Assembly (NCBI RefSeq): GCF_001649575.2
Contig: NC_051434.1
Span: 4,307,572-4,371,571 of the forward strand
Direction of reading: 5' to 3'
Source of the DNA: Kryptolebias marmoratus
Lineage: Eukaryota; Chordata; Actinopteri; Cyprinodontiformes; Rivulidae
DNA: 64,000 nucleotides
Below are positions 13,566-37,340 of the stretch, piece by piece. Both the position numbers and the translations under genes were made by a program. The notes below the pieces were generated by a model, which ran no database searches, was not told the origin of the DNA, and was given only the letters and a program-made list of their open reading frames with translations. The stretch's first letter is position 1; the number at the start of each line of letters is the position of its first letter.

Positions 13566-14339
13566 TTATTTTAAATCAAGTTAAATATTTTGTGTGCATG
13601 CCGACTCAGCCTTTGCACATTAAATATTCAAATTACCAGAGTTAATGAACAAAAAGGCACTTTATATTCATTATGTTGCACTGAGAAAATATTTTCCTCT
13701 ATTAGAGCACAAATGGGCTCCTCTGATTCAAGCTTTTTAAAAGTGAAACTTTATAGATTAAATGAGGTGTCTACAGTGTTTCATATGAAGGTGAGATAAG
13801 GTCATAAACTACAGACCTGCAGACTAAATTTACTTTAATGAGTGAAAATTGTTTGGGGGAGGGGGGTGTTGTGTGAAAATCACAACTCTTGTTTATTGTT
13901 CGAAGGAAGCACAGACCTCAGACTCAAGCTTCACATGTCACAGCCCATAAACATCACAGGAAAGCACACTCTGACTGAAAGCCAAGCAAACATACGCTGG
14001 GTAAAAGATGGGCACATGTGCCGGTTTGATCACAGACTGTTTCCTCTGACTCACAGTTTCCAATCAAACATAACAACCTAACTTCAGCAACAGGAATGAT
14101 TCTCCTCACCTTAAATCCAAAGTAAACACACGTACGGAGGACAGATGGAGAGACATAAACCTATACGAAGGATTAATTACTTTAGCTAATCAGCTGCCTA
14201 CAGACTGGCAGATGTGGAGTTCTCTTGCAAAGTTGCAGAAACCCTCACATCAAATCAAATGGATTTAAGGTTCAATATTTTCTGTAATTTTTCTCCTTAA
14301 ACAGTGACTAATTAATTTTGTGGAAGTGATAAACAAAGT

Positions 14340-14492
14340 CTTCTTCCAGGCCAAATTGCCTGCATGAGGTCATCCTCCAACCAGAAAAAGGGTGGAGAGC
14401 TCCCTCTGAGTTGGGGGTGAGTCTCTGCCTAAAGCGGAGGAGTTCAAGTATCTGGACGTCTTGTTTACGAGCGATGGAGCGACGAAACGGGC
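14340..14492 (+). mobile_element. Non-LTR retrotransposon (LINE) reverse-transcriptase fossil
   Basis: A short reading segment at 14,431-14,490 translates as KAEEFKYLDVLFTSDGATKR. This resembles the VEEFKYLGVLFTSEG motif near the end of the reverse transcriptase of common teleost LINEs. Both sides are degraded and no longer frame remains, so it is a dead fragment. I cannot name the clade with certainty. Confidence 0.6.
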
Positions 14493-16799
14493 CTTGTCTG
14501 CAGTAATGAAGGCATTGCTCTGATCATTCAGTCTGAATTAAAAGCAAGCACATTATTTTCCTTCTTCCTTGTAGCAGTTTTAGCACATTTCTTTTGCATC
14601 AAATTCTCAATATTTTCATATGTAGTACTAATACTAATTAATAATACTACTTCCTCTTTGCATTAATTACACAGATTTACACACATAAGCTGGTCTTTAA
14701 GGTCTCATAAAGCAGAAACTTACAGCTGTATGTTTGTGATGAGAATATGAATGCTTTTTTTCAGGATTTGGTTTGACAGAGTCAACATTTACCTTTTTAA
14801 TCTCACATCAAGTAAGGAAGTTGTCAATACTCAAGCATCTCTGGATTTCTATGCTAACTATTGGTTGGCACTATTAAAAATATATACCCTCAGGAGAAAC
14901 ATCATTAATTAATTAGGAGAATACTTGTTAGGGTGGATGAATGGATTGTGTTCATTCGTTGCCAAAGTATGTTATTGGATAAATCTGGATTCCTTCAGAT
15001 TTACATATAATTGGCCTCACAAAAGTCTTTTATTGGTGAAAGAGGGGACAGAATCAGTGCTAGGCTTTAACATATCACTCCAACACACCTGAGAAAACCT
15101 TGTTATTTTAGCTGTTTGGTTAAGTTTAGGATGTGGGGCATAATCAGCTGTGTTAAACTGAAGACTTGTCTTTGTTTTGGATGTTACCTTTCCTGTCAGA
15201 GCCACTTTAAAACTCTGGTTTGTCCATCTCAAAGACGGCCTGGAAGAGCATCAAGAAATGACACAACTATTACCCCTTTGGGACACAGACAGAGACAAAT
15301 AAATGATGCTGGGGTTTTGATTTTAAAGTTTCTGCCCACCTTTTCTCTCAGATCAACAGTTGCCTTCATCTATTTTCTTCTCTGCTGTCATTCCTTCAAC
15401 ATCTGGGGCCCTTAAGCACTTGTCTCATAAAAGGCTGAAGGATGGAAGCTTGGGCCAGACGGAGGTGGAAAACATGACCTCTGAGAGAAACAGAAAGAGA
15501 AAGTAAATTCTCCAACAATAAAGGCCTGTTTCATGCGTGCGTTAGTGGATTTTGTCGTAGAATGAAAAGTTATATATTCAGGTTGCATTCCACTATAAGT
15601 TACAGAGCTCTCCTTTGGTGACTGAAAACAAAACCTACAGAAGATCAGGAAGAAAAGGAAATGGTTTTCCCATCCTTTTTAATTTCCTCTCATCCTGTCT
15701 GTCTGGTTATTTAGGAAATATTTCATTTTCTTTGGTAAAGGTCTACAGCTTCTCAGTGAAATGACTTTCAGCTGGATGGACTTCAGTGACGGCGGGGGCA
15801 GCCTTTGTTTTGGCTCAGTAACGTCCCGGGAAAAGAATCCCAGTGGGCCGATACATACTGTAGATGCTTCTGAATTTACTCAAATGTCACAGAAACACAG
15901 CCTGTTGTCAGCGGAGAACAGCATCATGTTGAGATTAATCCCTCATTTAGACTGCACCAAAGACAAAATATAAGACGGAACAGTTGAAGAAGTTGAGCAA
16001 GTTCTGGTGCAGAACTTCTGTTTGGATGGACCAGTAACATTTAATGTTATCTTATTAAAATCACAGCTAAAAGTTGCCAAAAAGGTTGCAAGTTCAAAAT
16101 AGATCTAAGCAGATTTGAGAAAATTGTCTAAGATATAAAACAAATTGTAAAAGTGGAAAAAAACCTAAAGGACTGGATATTAATCCATGCACTGAAAACA
16201 AATGAAATTATACAAAATGATGTACAACAAAGCTACAGAATCACAGCTACAGACAAAATAAAATGTTCAAAATGATGGTTCCAAGCAGAAAACATAAAAA
16301 CATGTAAACTTACCCTGAAGACAATAATCTAAAAGAGACTAAATTAAGACAAACAAAAGCGAAACCACTGCAGAGACCAAACGACTGCACTCAGATCCAC
16401 AGAGAGAAACCAAACTCAGTGTTATTTCCATGTCATTTTCTGTGTTTATTCAGTGAATTCAGTCAGTCAGTGTGTCTCAGATAAAGAGTCAAGATAAAAA
16501 AACAAGATGTTCCAGCAGAGGAGGAACAAATTCAAAAATAATTAAGCTGCAAATGGGATGCAGAAACCAAACTGTGCTGACGATCGGAAAAACAAGGAGG
16601 AGAAGACATTAAATACATCAAAGAAGTCTGACAGCAGAAAAAACTTTCATGTGGATGAGCAGATTAAATATTTGTGGAGCGTACTGGAGATTTCTTGGAT
16701 TTTTATCACAGCTTAGAAAACCTGGATCACTCTCCATCTGTTTAAAAGGGTCTGAAAAAAACTGACTTTTCGCCTCAAAACAATATTCTTGTTCAGTTG

Positions 16800-17075
16800 C
16801 CTGGTTGTGTGGTAGTTTGTGAGTTAAGATTAGGTTAATGTTAGAGTTAGGTTTAGGGTAAAAGTCAGAGTTAGGTTACAGAAATGAATGGATGTCCTGA
16901 TGAGGCTACAAATACAAAGCTGTGTGTGTGTGTGTGTGTGTGTGTATGTAGGGTTGTTTGCAGTGTATTTCTCTGGGTTGCCCCTGCGATGCACTAGTGA
17001 TCTGTCCCGAGTGTACCCCGCCCTTAATCAGTGGCAGCTGGAACTGGCTCATTCTGACTGCTGAACATGACGCAG
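16800..17075 (+). repeat. Telomere-like fish repeat, TG tract and SINE tail
   Basis: From 16,815 to 16,880 there are repeated GTTAGG/GTTTAGGGT motifs, then AATGAATGGATGTC-like sequence and a (TG)n tract at 16,921-16,945. This is followed at 16,975-17,050 by CCCTGCGATG and GTGTACCCCGCC, the tail of the tRNA-derived SINE-like repeat also seen at 59 kb. The first part matches the better preserved copy at 34.0 kb. Confidence 0.65.
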
Positions 17076-18059
17076 GGCCACATTTATTCACACTTGACGA
17101 AATGCTGCAATGATTCAACAAACTCGTGGTGCTGTTGGAGGTTTTAACAGTTTAAAAGACAGACTTTTGTTTGGTATTTGTTGCAGTTGGGGTCGTTTGA
17201 CTGAAAGAAATCCCGGTTTGGGTGCCCTGGTGCTTCTCTGGTCATCAGAGCTGTAAGATGAGTTCAGGAGCATCACTCTGCTGCAGTTTTAGATGCAAAC
17301 TGGATGATTTTAAAACATCTTTGAAGACTGAAAACTGGAGTTAATTTGGTTCAGAATTCAGACGTCAGAAATCTCAAGACTTGACTAAAGACACAATGTT
17401 CAACTTTAGATCTGTGCCACTCATTTCTAACTCTATCCTGTACGACCACAACCAGTCTCCTTCAGAAAAGGGTTTTGCTGATTTGAAATCTGTTATGACC
17501 ATTTTTTAAAAGGCTAATTGTGTAACGGTGATTAAATTGCTATTCTGTCTCAGTCATAGAAAAGTTTGATGCACTGATGTCCTAACTTTTATCTGCCTTT
17601 AACTGATCCAGTTCCCTCTAAGTGTCGCAGTTTCATGCACTTCTCCCTGAAAGATCTCTGGTTTATGATTTCACACAGAAACTAAAGCCCCTCCTCACCA
17701 GTAATAACAGCCTGCCACTTTCACTTAACTCTGATGTCTCCAGCTGAGATAATGATGCTTTTAGAAACGGTCTGCTGAAATCTTGAGATGCAGTCATTTG
17801 AAGAACGGCTGCAGGTTGATGCTTCCATGGACTCCAGCTGTGAACTCTGCCCACCAAGAAAATCAACATTTTGCACAAATAAAATGGTCTGTGTTGTAAA
17901 GAAATGAATGTCAGAGAATAATACTTACCTTATATTGTAGTACTGCATGAATGAATCTAACAAATATTCCATCTTGTGATTTTTATGTCTGCAAGAAACG
18001 ACAGTAAACATTAAAAGAAATGTAAGATTGATTTCAAAATAAAAACACAATCAGTGAAA

Positions 18060-18330
18060 GGTGAGCGCTGAGTGACTTTGCTGAGATTCGCTGAAGAAAC
18101 TAAAGTTAAAACAAGCCGAACAGAGGCTAAAATAAAAAGCAGAATGGTATGGTAGATAAAAGCTAAAACAAAATAGTAGCTTAAAGTAGCAGAACAGTAG
18201 CTAAAATCTACAAAAAAGTAGCAGAAGAAGACAAAGATGGAGTCTGCTGAAGCAGATTTAAAGAAAAATGATTTTTAAGGAATTAAAAGGATCTCAATGA
18301 ATGAAATATTTGTAAATAAATTGTAAAAAA
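18060..18330 (+). repeat. AGCTAAAA/GTAGCAGAA-type dispersed repeat
   Basis: Begins with GCTGAGTGACTTTGCTGAG, then many loosely repeated AGCTAAAA and GTAGCAGAA words, and ends in AAGGAATTAAAAGGATCTCA. Order and words match 55,250-55,690, so the two are copies of one family with an internal degenerate simple repeat. Confidence 0.6.
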
Positions 18331-20439
18331 ATTACAAAACCTAAAAGTCGTAGCAGCCATCTCCATATCAAACTGAAATGAAGTGTAAATTGGTTCTTTT
18401 GCAGCTTTTTGTTTTTTAAATGAAGGTGATATTTCCTGATTCTTACACAGGCATCAATCTTACCAAAAAACTAAATCAACCCCGGTCTGACAAAGGATTT
18501 TTCCTGAAACCCCCACAGTAAATGTCCTCACAGTGAGCTTCCATTTAAAGTTAAAGATGTGGTGCGAACTGAAAAATGCTGGCTCCAGTCTGAGACACCG
18601 TGTTCGTCACCCGAGAAGAAGGCTCGTTAAAAACAACAACGGTGCTTCTGTTTGCACGAGCCAACAGGAGCAGCTCTGGATCCACCGCTTCTGAAGCCAC
18701 ATCTGTAATCTCAGTTTATTTTATCCCCAGGAGATCTGGTAACCAAATATTTCAAGAGTCTTTCTTCTGGACAGACACAAGAGGTGATGTCATGCGGATT
18801 TAAAAGCATTTGTATCGTTACAACCGCCACCATCCTCACCGTCACCGCTGGAGACTGACTTAGATCTTCGGGGTGATATTGTTCTGAAATCTACAGGGAA
18901 TCTTTCTGTTTTCATTGCCTCAGTCGGAGCTCAAACATCAGCAGCCAAATCTATAAAATCAAAGGCTGAAATTTCCAGATGATTTATATAAACATGTGCT
19001 CCTGATTCAGTCTGATAAATCTAAGCCACCGAGGAACGGAGGTCTCATTTCCACTCTGCTTAAATAGATGTTGAAACACAATTAAATTCTCTCTGAAGCA
19101 GCTGATTCGGATCCATTTACTCCAGATTTTATAGTTTAAACTTCACTGAGGTGCAACTAATGACTTAAACTGAACAGGATACTCCGACCGTTCAGGGAAA
19201 GGATTTTCTTTTTATGAACTTATCCAAAATGACAATTTTTGTGACTTGAAAATGTTACTTGTTTAAATCAGACAGGTCCTCTTCATGGGAGTGTTTTTAT
19301 GCCGGTGAGTGAAATGATGAAAAAGAAATTAAAGATTATAGTTTACAGAGACCACAGCAGGTCCAATCAGCCCTAAAAACCGTCAGAACAGTCAGACTTA
19401 AACTTTAATATCGTTGAACAAGAAGGAAAAACATTTTAGTCTAAGTAACTGCTTGTCTCTTTGTGTGAAGATGTCAAAGATACTTCAGGGCTGAAATTTT
19501 GAAAATGAAAGAATGTTGATGATGCACAACTGAAACAAACCAAAAACGAAGCCTTGATAATTACAAAAAGGTCATTTTTGCGTCTGCAGGTTTGTGTCTG
19601 CAGACTCAGCGGTGCAGTTTCTGACTCACACTGGAAGTCACCACAGACACAAACACTGTTGTTCAGTATTTTATCATCCATTTACAAGAGTTATGGGAGA
19701 GGTCTCTCTGCTCATCTGTAAATCAAACTTAATCAGACGTTTGGGACTCCAAACTGCTGACCTGCATGTTTGTTTCTTGTGTTTCCTGTTGTGTGTTTCG
19801 GAGGACCTGCAGCCAAGAAACATCTCTCCAAGTGCATCCCTGTTCGAAATCTGTTGACTGAACTGGCTCTCCGTTCTGTCTGCAGGATTTAAAAACCCAG
19901 ATTTATGATGTGATAAATTCTTTGGGTTAGTCCAGTCTGAGGAAAAGGCTCAGGGATGATGCAAACAAAAACCCGTTTCCAGCATTTTAAGGAAACTTTC
20001 AGCACGGAACAATAAAACTGTACCAGCGTTAAAAAACGCAGCTCAAGGGTAATTAATTTAAAGTTGTGTAACGACTATATAAAGAAGTCTAAAAGTGTGT
20101 TGCTGTGTCACATTAGTGATGCTTATCTCCCTCCCAGCTGGTAAAAGCGTCAGTGTGAATCTGAACATCTGGATGCAGGAATTTGTTTGCGACACAAGCA
20201 AAGTCCTGAAGACCCCCCTGACTCCTCCACCGGAAACGCAGCTGATTAATGGCCCCCAGGTGGAAAGTTAGCTCTGCTAGTGTCCCTCAAACAAAGCAGG
20301 GATTAAATATTTGTTCTGCTGTGCTTTCATCAGAGGGGGCAGCATATCTGCGCAGACAACATGTGACCTGCGATGGTGAAGGAAATAAAACACAGACTGG
20401 AACGCTGGAAGTCATCACATGAACGGGCCTGAAATACTC

Positions 20440-20525
20440 AACCCCATTCAAGATGGCCGCCACAGCTAAGCAACACTAGCCAACACAAAAGTGGATATAA
20501 CTATAATGTTTGTGATGATTTTCTT
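20440..20525 (+). repeat. Fragment of a dispersed repeat with an AAGATGGCCGCCACAGC core
   Basis: The core ATTCAAGATGGCCGCCACAG recurs, with differences, inside intron 1 of the Ig receptor gene at about 38,930-39,290 and its mirror at 60,410-60,770. It is a shared dispersed element of unknown class. Confidence 0.5.
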
Positions 20526-23500
20526 CTTAAGGACAGAGAAATAATTCCGACCTGACTTCCTCGTGTGAAACTAAGGACAGATTCAGGCTGATCTCCTTGT
20601 TTTCCACTAAATTTCTTTTTTCCTCCTCTGTCTTCACCGTGTCTCCAATAAATCCTTATTTTCCTGCCGTGACAGAGTTATTCTGCCTCAGCCAAAGGAA
20701 CTGAACGTAGATCATCTCATAAAGCTGACACCTGCCTGGTGGCCGGAGCCCAAGAGTTTCCAGCCATTAATGAAACTGAGCGGAGTTCAATTTCACGTTT
20801 GCATAAAATAACAGACTTTCAGCAGGATCTATGGATGCAGATCCAAGTTTTTAAGTGAAGTGAAGACCAGCAGTAAAACTGAGGATTCCCGAATGACAAA
20901 CTTAACCCCGGGCTGATGGATGATTCCTCCTGGTCTCTGATTATTGAGCACAACTGGCTTTTAAATCGAGCTAAGTTAGAGAATATGATTTACGCTGATG
21001 GACAGCAGGGGACAGCAGGGGACAGAAGTTGTCCCAGGTGTCTTTAGTGAAGGTGTTTTTAGGTGAAAACCAAGCAGGATGTTGGCAGTAATTGACAGCT
21101 CTCCTAAAACACCTGCACTTTTTCACCTTTCCACTAAATGAATCCAGTTTATGACTCTTAAATCAAACATGGTGCACAATTAAAACACCTCTGGTTTCAC
21201 ATCAGCTGCTCCTGCTGTGATACGCCCCAAAGAGCGAGAACAAATCATGGCGCTAACATGTGGATGTTGTTGTTTGTTTTGGCTGCTGGCAGAAATAAAA
21301 GACGATCATGAGGTTGGAATCCGGCTTTAGCTGCTCACTGACACGTCTCATATATTTTTGGTTTTACCCCACAAGTAGCTGGGTCAGGAAAGGTCGGCTG
21401 GTCTGAAGATCCAAAATGTAAAAGCTCAGTTGGCTACTTGTCCGTTATCATTAATGATAAAGATGTTATTAACGCCTCTTCTCTTCCGTTCTGCATAAAG
21501 GCATCAATCAGCTGCAGTGTCTGAGTCTGAGGTCTTGAATATTTGATAATTTAGTGAAAGTGTTATGATTTTGTTCATCATGTACAGATGGGATTTTGGC
21601 AGCTGAACCATAAAGTAATCAAACCCTGATACGGCCCATGTGATCTTTTTATTTTGCGGGGGAGGATCGTAAAAATAAAACCCAAAACAGTCTCTGTTTT
21701 TCTCTTGTTGTTGGCATTTTGGCTCCTGTTTATTCCCTGGTTTCCCATTTTTTTCCGCTCCAATAAAGGATAATTACCTGTTGAAGAGTGACATGAAAAC
21801 TTTGACAACTTTAATTTTATTTTATTGACAATAATGGGCCTGAGAAATGGGTGGAAAGTACAAAAACTCAGACGTGACCGCCGCTGAGTCTCGACGGCCT
21901 ATAAACTATTTTCTTCAGAAAACGACGCGCCGTTCCCAGAGCAAACATGTAAACTCGTAATTATTAGCTATTAAAAAGTTCTCCCTACAGTAAACAAATG
22001 ATCTCACCTCTCTGAGACAAATTAACTTTAAAGGTCAAAATTACAAGAAACTGTTTTATGAGCACCATTTCTCTTCTTTAGGTCTTTTAAAAAGTGAGAG
22101 GAATGCAAATTTAGTTTTGAAAGACGTTAAAAGCTTGATTTAACTCCTTATTCTGAGCTAATCTTTGATTATATTTCTAATATGAGATGGTGTCTGCAGC
22201 ACAACATGACAAGTTTGGCGTAAATTAAATTATCATCTCAAACTTCTGCCGTCCCATCAGGAACAGTTTAATTCATCGTTTTACACGGAGGGCATAAAGT
22301 TTCCTTTAACAGCTTTTTGCTGTTTATTGTTTTAACAATCAGGTAATTACAGAAATGTTCAGCGTCTGTACACATCCATCCAGCTAACGTCTCGAACGTT
22401 TCAGCTGCAGGAACGTTTTCTGCATTACCACATCCACAGCTGCGTATCACCTGCAGGTTTTCTACATGTGGACATACTGTGGGCCTATTAATGCTGTAAA
22501 CACTCCAGTGGCGAACGTCTCACCAAATAAACATCAAGGCTTCAAATAATTAGGGAATATTCATAAATTACATGCCAAATTAAAGCCACGCTGAAGCATT
22601 TATCTGTTCCTTTTACACCGACTTCAATTTAATACAAACCCCAGCAGGAGCCTCTGGATTATATCAGATTACAGCCTGAAACACAGAATGGATGTCAACA
22701 AAAGCATGATAAATAAATCAATTAAATTAATCACATTTAGCAGTTTTAGTGTGTGATTCTGGGTTTTAATGCTAATTTTTTTAATGGAGATGTAAAACAG
22801 GTGGAGAAACCCGATGGAAACATGTCTGCTGCCTAAAATTTCCAAAACGTTACCATCAGAGCGTTGGTTTGTTTGCTGATGAACTTGTTGACCGTCTGAG
22901 GAGGAAACCAGGGCGGCGTGTTGTGTCTCCGTCCTCTGCTGTCATCAGCTGCAGATTTAAAAGCCGTCCAGTCTCACAGGAAGAAAAGCATCAATAAAGA
23001 CAGTCAAATACTCAGAATGACATCATCCATCACACACAAACTCTGCGTCATGTTCAGCAGCTCAGCTGTGTTAACTCGCTGTCCCACGACCGAGAGCGGC
23101 AGGTTTTCAACCAGAACAAAACGTCTGAGGCCTTTAAATGTTTGCAGACTCCTCCATCTTGGAAAACCCAAAGGAATTTAGCACCATCTGATGCTCAGGG
23201 TCACACCCTTCTTCAGTGGCTTTACTGAATTTAAACATCCTGTTTTGGATAAATCGATGTGACTGAAGGCTTTACGTAGTTAAACCTCAGCTTTGTTTGG
23301 GCTCATTTACTTTCTGCTGGGATTAAAGTCGTGTGCAGGGTGTCAGCGCGGCTCTTAATGGTTAAAGTTTCCTGAGACAGTTTTTCACATCTGTTTGACA
23401 CGAAGTTACAGGAGATTCCCAACATCTGCAGTGCCCTCTAGTGGCCGATTTACACATTACAACCAAAGTTCAGCTCGTTTTCCTGCCTCTAAATCTGATT

Positions 23501-26500
23501 TTAGATGTTAAAACTGCTGCTAAAACACAACATTTTACCTTGAAATTATAGGGAAGAGTGTTTACAATCAAAACTGAAGGTTTTCTTTCCATGGAAATGT
23601 AACAAAGAACCTAAGAAATGCAAAATTTGAGAACAGATCCTTAAATCCACAGCAGAAATCCTAATAAAGTACACATGTTGGGGGTAAAAACAAACAAACT
23701 TTAATTACTTGGCAAAACATGCATATGAAGTTATGAATCTCAATCTAAAATTGGATTGAAAAAAAGGAGATTAAAGTTAAATTTAGGAATTCAATTAAAA
23801 AAAGAGAATAAGAAAACTAATACTTTGATCACTGAAAACACAAAGATGATAAATTTATGATATACTGAGCAGCTCTACTATTTATAGCTGTTAAAATTCA
23901 TTTAAATTAAAGAGTGAATATCTGCCAATTTTCTGTTTCTGTCCAACAAACAGTGTTTGGGTGTTTATTTGTCTGATTATTCCTGAAAGACAAGATTTAT
24001 AATAAAATAATAACAAAAGATAGTAACTAAAATAAAAGGATAACTTTCTTTACTCGATGTCTCCTGTCACGCTGTAAGAACTAAATATAAATACAACAAC
24101 AAATGAAGGAATCAGTGACAAGTTTTTAATCTTTAGACTTCTGAACAGTAACAGACACATTTCTTTCACTTTGTGGAGCTTTTGGAAATTAAAACTAGAA
24201 CATTTACCCCCAACACGTCTTTTAAAAGTAAAAACCCACTTTTAACTTCATGTTCACTTGTTTTTCCCCCCATCTTGGCATTTCTGTATATGAAAGTAAC
24301 AAAATGAATTATTATATTATAAAAACAATAAAAAAAGATGAGTTGTAGATTTTGCCTCTTCAGACAAACACGCCGTCAGATTTAAAGACGCTTGACAGAA
24401 AAATGTGAGGAAGAACGTGTGTGGCTGACGCAGGATCGTTTTTAAACTTTGGTTGAGTCGCTAAAGGTTTCCAAAACATGAGAACAACAAAAAAAATAAT
24501 TAAAGTCAGTCACAGAACACGTCCCTGGTTTAAAACTCACAAAATGTCCGGGCTTTCCTTTGAGAACAGTCAGATAAAAAAAAGGAATAAAAAGAGAAAT
24601 ATTTACAGCAGAAAGGAAAAGTGAAAACTGGATCCAAAGGTCCTCACGATGAAGACTCAACTGAAGTTTAAACACAAAAGTCAAATTAATTCGATTCTGT
24701 ACTTAGAGCTGCTAAAAGCTAAAGTGGTGAAATGAAATAAAAGTTATTTTTTAGAGTTTAATTAAAGAAACTCAGTAATGAAAAGCTGCTAAAAACGAGT
24801 TCAATCCTTCAGGCACGAATCAATAATCATCCTTTAGTTGATGTCTGAAACAGAAAAAAAGGTTTCTTTCGTACGACTTAATTATTTACAACCACAAAGA
24901 ATAAAGATCTGATTTTTCTCAGGACAGAATCAGAGGTGCTGATTGGTCCCGACTGAAGGAAACAAATATAAAATATTTCAGTTTTATGGACAGAAAACAA
25001 CTTCACACGTTTTCTCACTCGTTTTACTTTTTGTTGTGTAAAAAAAAATGTATAAAAAATGACAAAGAAAATATCTACAGTGATATTTACAGATATTAAA
25101 TAAGTGACAGCTGCCGCAGGAGGATCATTAAAAGTGTGGAAAAGTGCTTTAATAAACGAACAGCTTGGGTTTGATGACAGAAACTAAACTTTCCTCCTTC
25201 ATATTTCTCTCTGTCTGATTTTCTCAACAACTCTTGTCTTGACAGATAGATATTTTACCAAAATGAACTAAAAATTTAACTTTTTACTCTTAAAAAGATT
25301 AATGCAACACAGCCAGAGAACCATTCATGTCTTAATGCCAACATCAAAATTATGCTTTTTAAAAATTAATGTTTTTTTTTAAAACTAGCATCATCAAAAT
25401 GAAACCTTGAGCCAAAACTCATCAGGTGAAAAAAAACAAAAGATAGAAATCATTAAATTAATGATTTATTCTGTAAAATAATCAGCAACATTTCTCTTTA
25501 AAAGAAATAAAATAATAAAAACACATAAGCAGAAATCTTTTGATTAGATTATTTTTAAACTCATATCTTGTTTCCTTAATTATTACTATATTCTCTCTTT
25601 TATTTTCAACCCAATAGGATCCTTCAACATGCAGCAGCTGTCAGTGCTCACATCCAATAAGCAAACTACAGAAAACACCAGATTTACCACAGAAACATCA
25701 TTTGAAGGCTTTTGTCTGACAGTTTATCACAACCAGAAAGGAGATTTTTTGTTTGCTGCAACATCTGAACCTTTACTTGATGCATTTTATGTTTTAAATA
25801 TAACTTTTATCATCTAAATATGTGTCTATTTTAATGTGATTGAATCTATTTATGCCTGAAACTTCTGACATGCAACCCAAAATGTTCCACTTGATGAAAT
25901 TAAAACCCTTTTCCTGAACGATCCCCTGAACTCAGTCATTTCAAGTCTTCTTCCCACAGATTATCACTCATAATCAGCTTGGTTCTTCGGCGGCCGCAGT
26001 GCGTTTCTGGAGGATATTATATTTACAACAAATATACAAACTCAGACCATGAAACTGCTGAGGCTTCCTGGATATTTCCAACACAGGATGACAGTTTGAG
26101 TGGCGTGTTGACAGTTCCCTTTGAAGGAACGGACCGGATGTGGATTTAGGGTTTTTAACTGAGACTGTACATCAGAACGGACATCAGGAACCGTCGCAGC
26201 AGCTTCCACGCCGTACACTCTCACTTTGAAATTAAAATAAGGCAGGACAGTTTCTAAGTGCGATGTGTTGCCCAAACTCATTTTTTAGTAATATATCTGT
26301 ATATATTAGGACTTTGTTTTCTAAAGTTTTTCTCTAAACCATGTCAGCACCAGTGACTGAATGAAAAACCAGGAATCTAGTGGTTGTTTTGTTGGATTTT
26401 TGCTTTCTCAGAATCAGCCGAAACCCACTTTTTTTAAGGAAAGATGAGGTTATTTTTAAAGATGTCTCCTCTGACTCTTTGTCCATTTCACCAACCTTCA

Positions 26501-26564
26501 ACCATCAGACTCATCCGTCACCGACCACTCGTCTTCCTGCTGCCGTCACCACGGCAACGCCCCT

Positions 26565-36534
<9,970 letters not shown>

Positions 36535-36906
36535 CTGCAGAGGAGACGACATTTAAACACATCAGCAAGACGTAAGAGAGTGAAACTGATGAACAGATGG
36601 CAAAGGGCGATGGGGCGAGGGGGCGGGGGGATCGAACTGATCTGAGAACAGAGCAGAGTCAGAAGGCTACATCTCTGAGAACATGAAACATTAATAATAA
36701 AGTTCCAGGTGTCGCTAAAGTCACTATCTGTACCAAGAAGAATGATTTTCCATTTGCCAAAAGATGAATTACTATTAACATGTTCTGTTACTACACTAGA
36801 CTCAGAGTATATTAAGATACATTTTTAATAAGTTAAGTTACAAGTCACAGTTTGAGGACTTCCTATGTGGCTTGTAACTTGGATAATTTTGGAACCAAAT
36901 GTAAAG

Positions 36907-37001
36907 AAAAGTAGCAACAATCAGGATTGGCTGGAAAATTAGCTGCAGCCAGTAATGATCATTCAGTTAAAGTTTAACATTGGAACTGCTTGTGTAAAAG
37001 C
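36907..37001. repeat. 95-bp contig-end overlap, inverted match to 45,901-45,995
   Basis: The last 95 bases before the first N gap are the exact reverse complement of 45,901-45,995, and the match ends abruptly at both positions. It places the missing continuation of atf6b intron 1 at 45,900 and below, read in reverse. Confidence 0.9.
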
Positions 37002-37101
37002 NNNNNNNNNNNNNNNNNNNNNNNNNNNNNNNNNNNNNNNNNNNNNNNNNNNNNNNNNNNNNNNNNNNNNNNNNNNNNNNNNNNNNNNNNNNNNNNNNNN
37101 N
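37002..37101. other. Assembly gap, 100 N
   Basis: Exactly 100 N, the usual convention for a gap of unknown size. It separates atf6b exon 2/intron 1 from the inverted block. Confidence 0.99.
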
Positions 37102-37340
37102 TTCATGATAATTGTATCAAATGTATTTTCTGTCTAATAATCATCCAATGAGCCCGTCAGGAAGGTGTGAGGTGTGTATCTTCAGCAGCTGCAGACCAAA
37201 CCTCAGCTCTTCCTGACAACTTTCACTACATGAAGCTTTCTACAAGTCAAAGATCAGTCTACATGTCTGCCACTGGGTAGTTAATTTATTATAATCCTCT
37301 CCTTGCACCGTGTGTTTATCATTAAACTCTTATCTCTCAC

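Larger units (their letters stand above)
9600..26564. other. Gene-poor interval between tenascin 5' end and atf6b 3' end
   Basis: About 17 kb without a convincing coding exon. The open frames here are at most about 100 codons and lack domains or codon bias. The interval probably holds the tenascin promoter and the atf6b 3' UTR. A TTTATT (AATAAA on the minus strand) occurs near 25,466, but I could not settle on a polyadenylation site. Recognisable contents are repeat fossils, listed separately. The rest is AT-rich sequence in which I see nothing. Confidence 0.6.
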
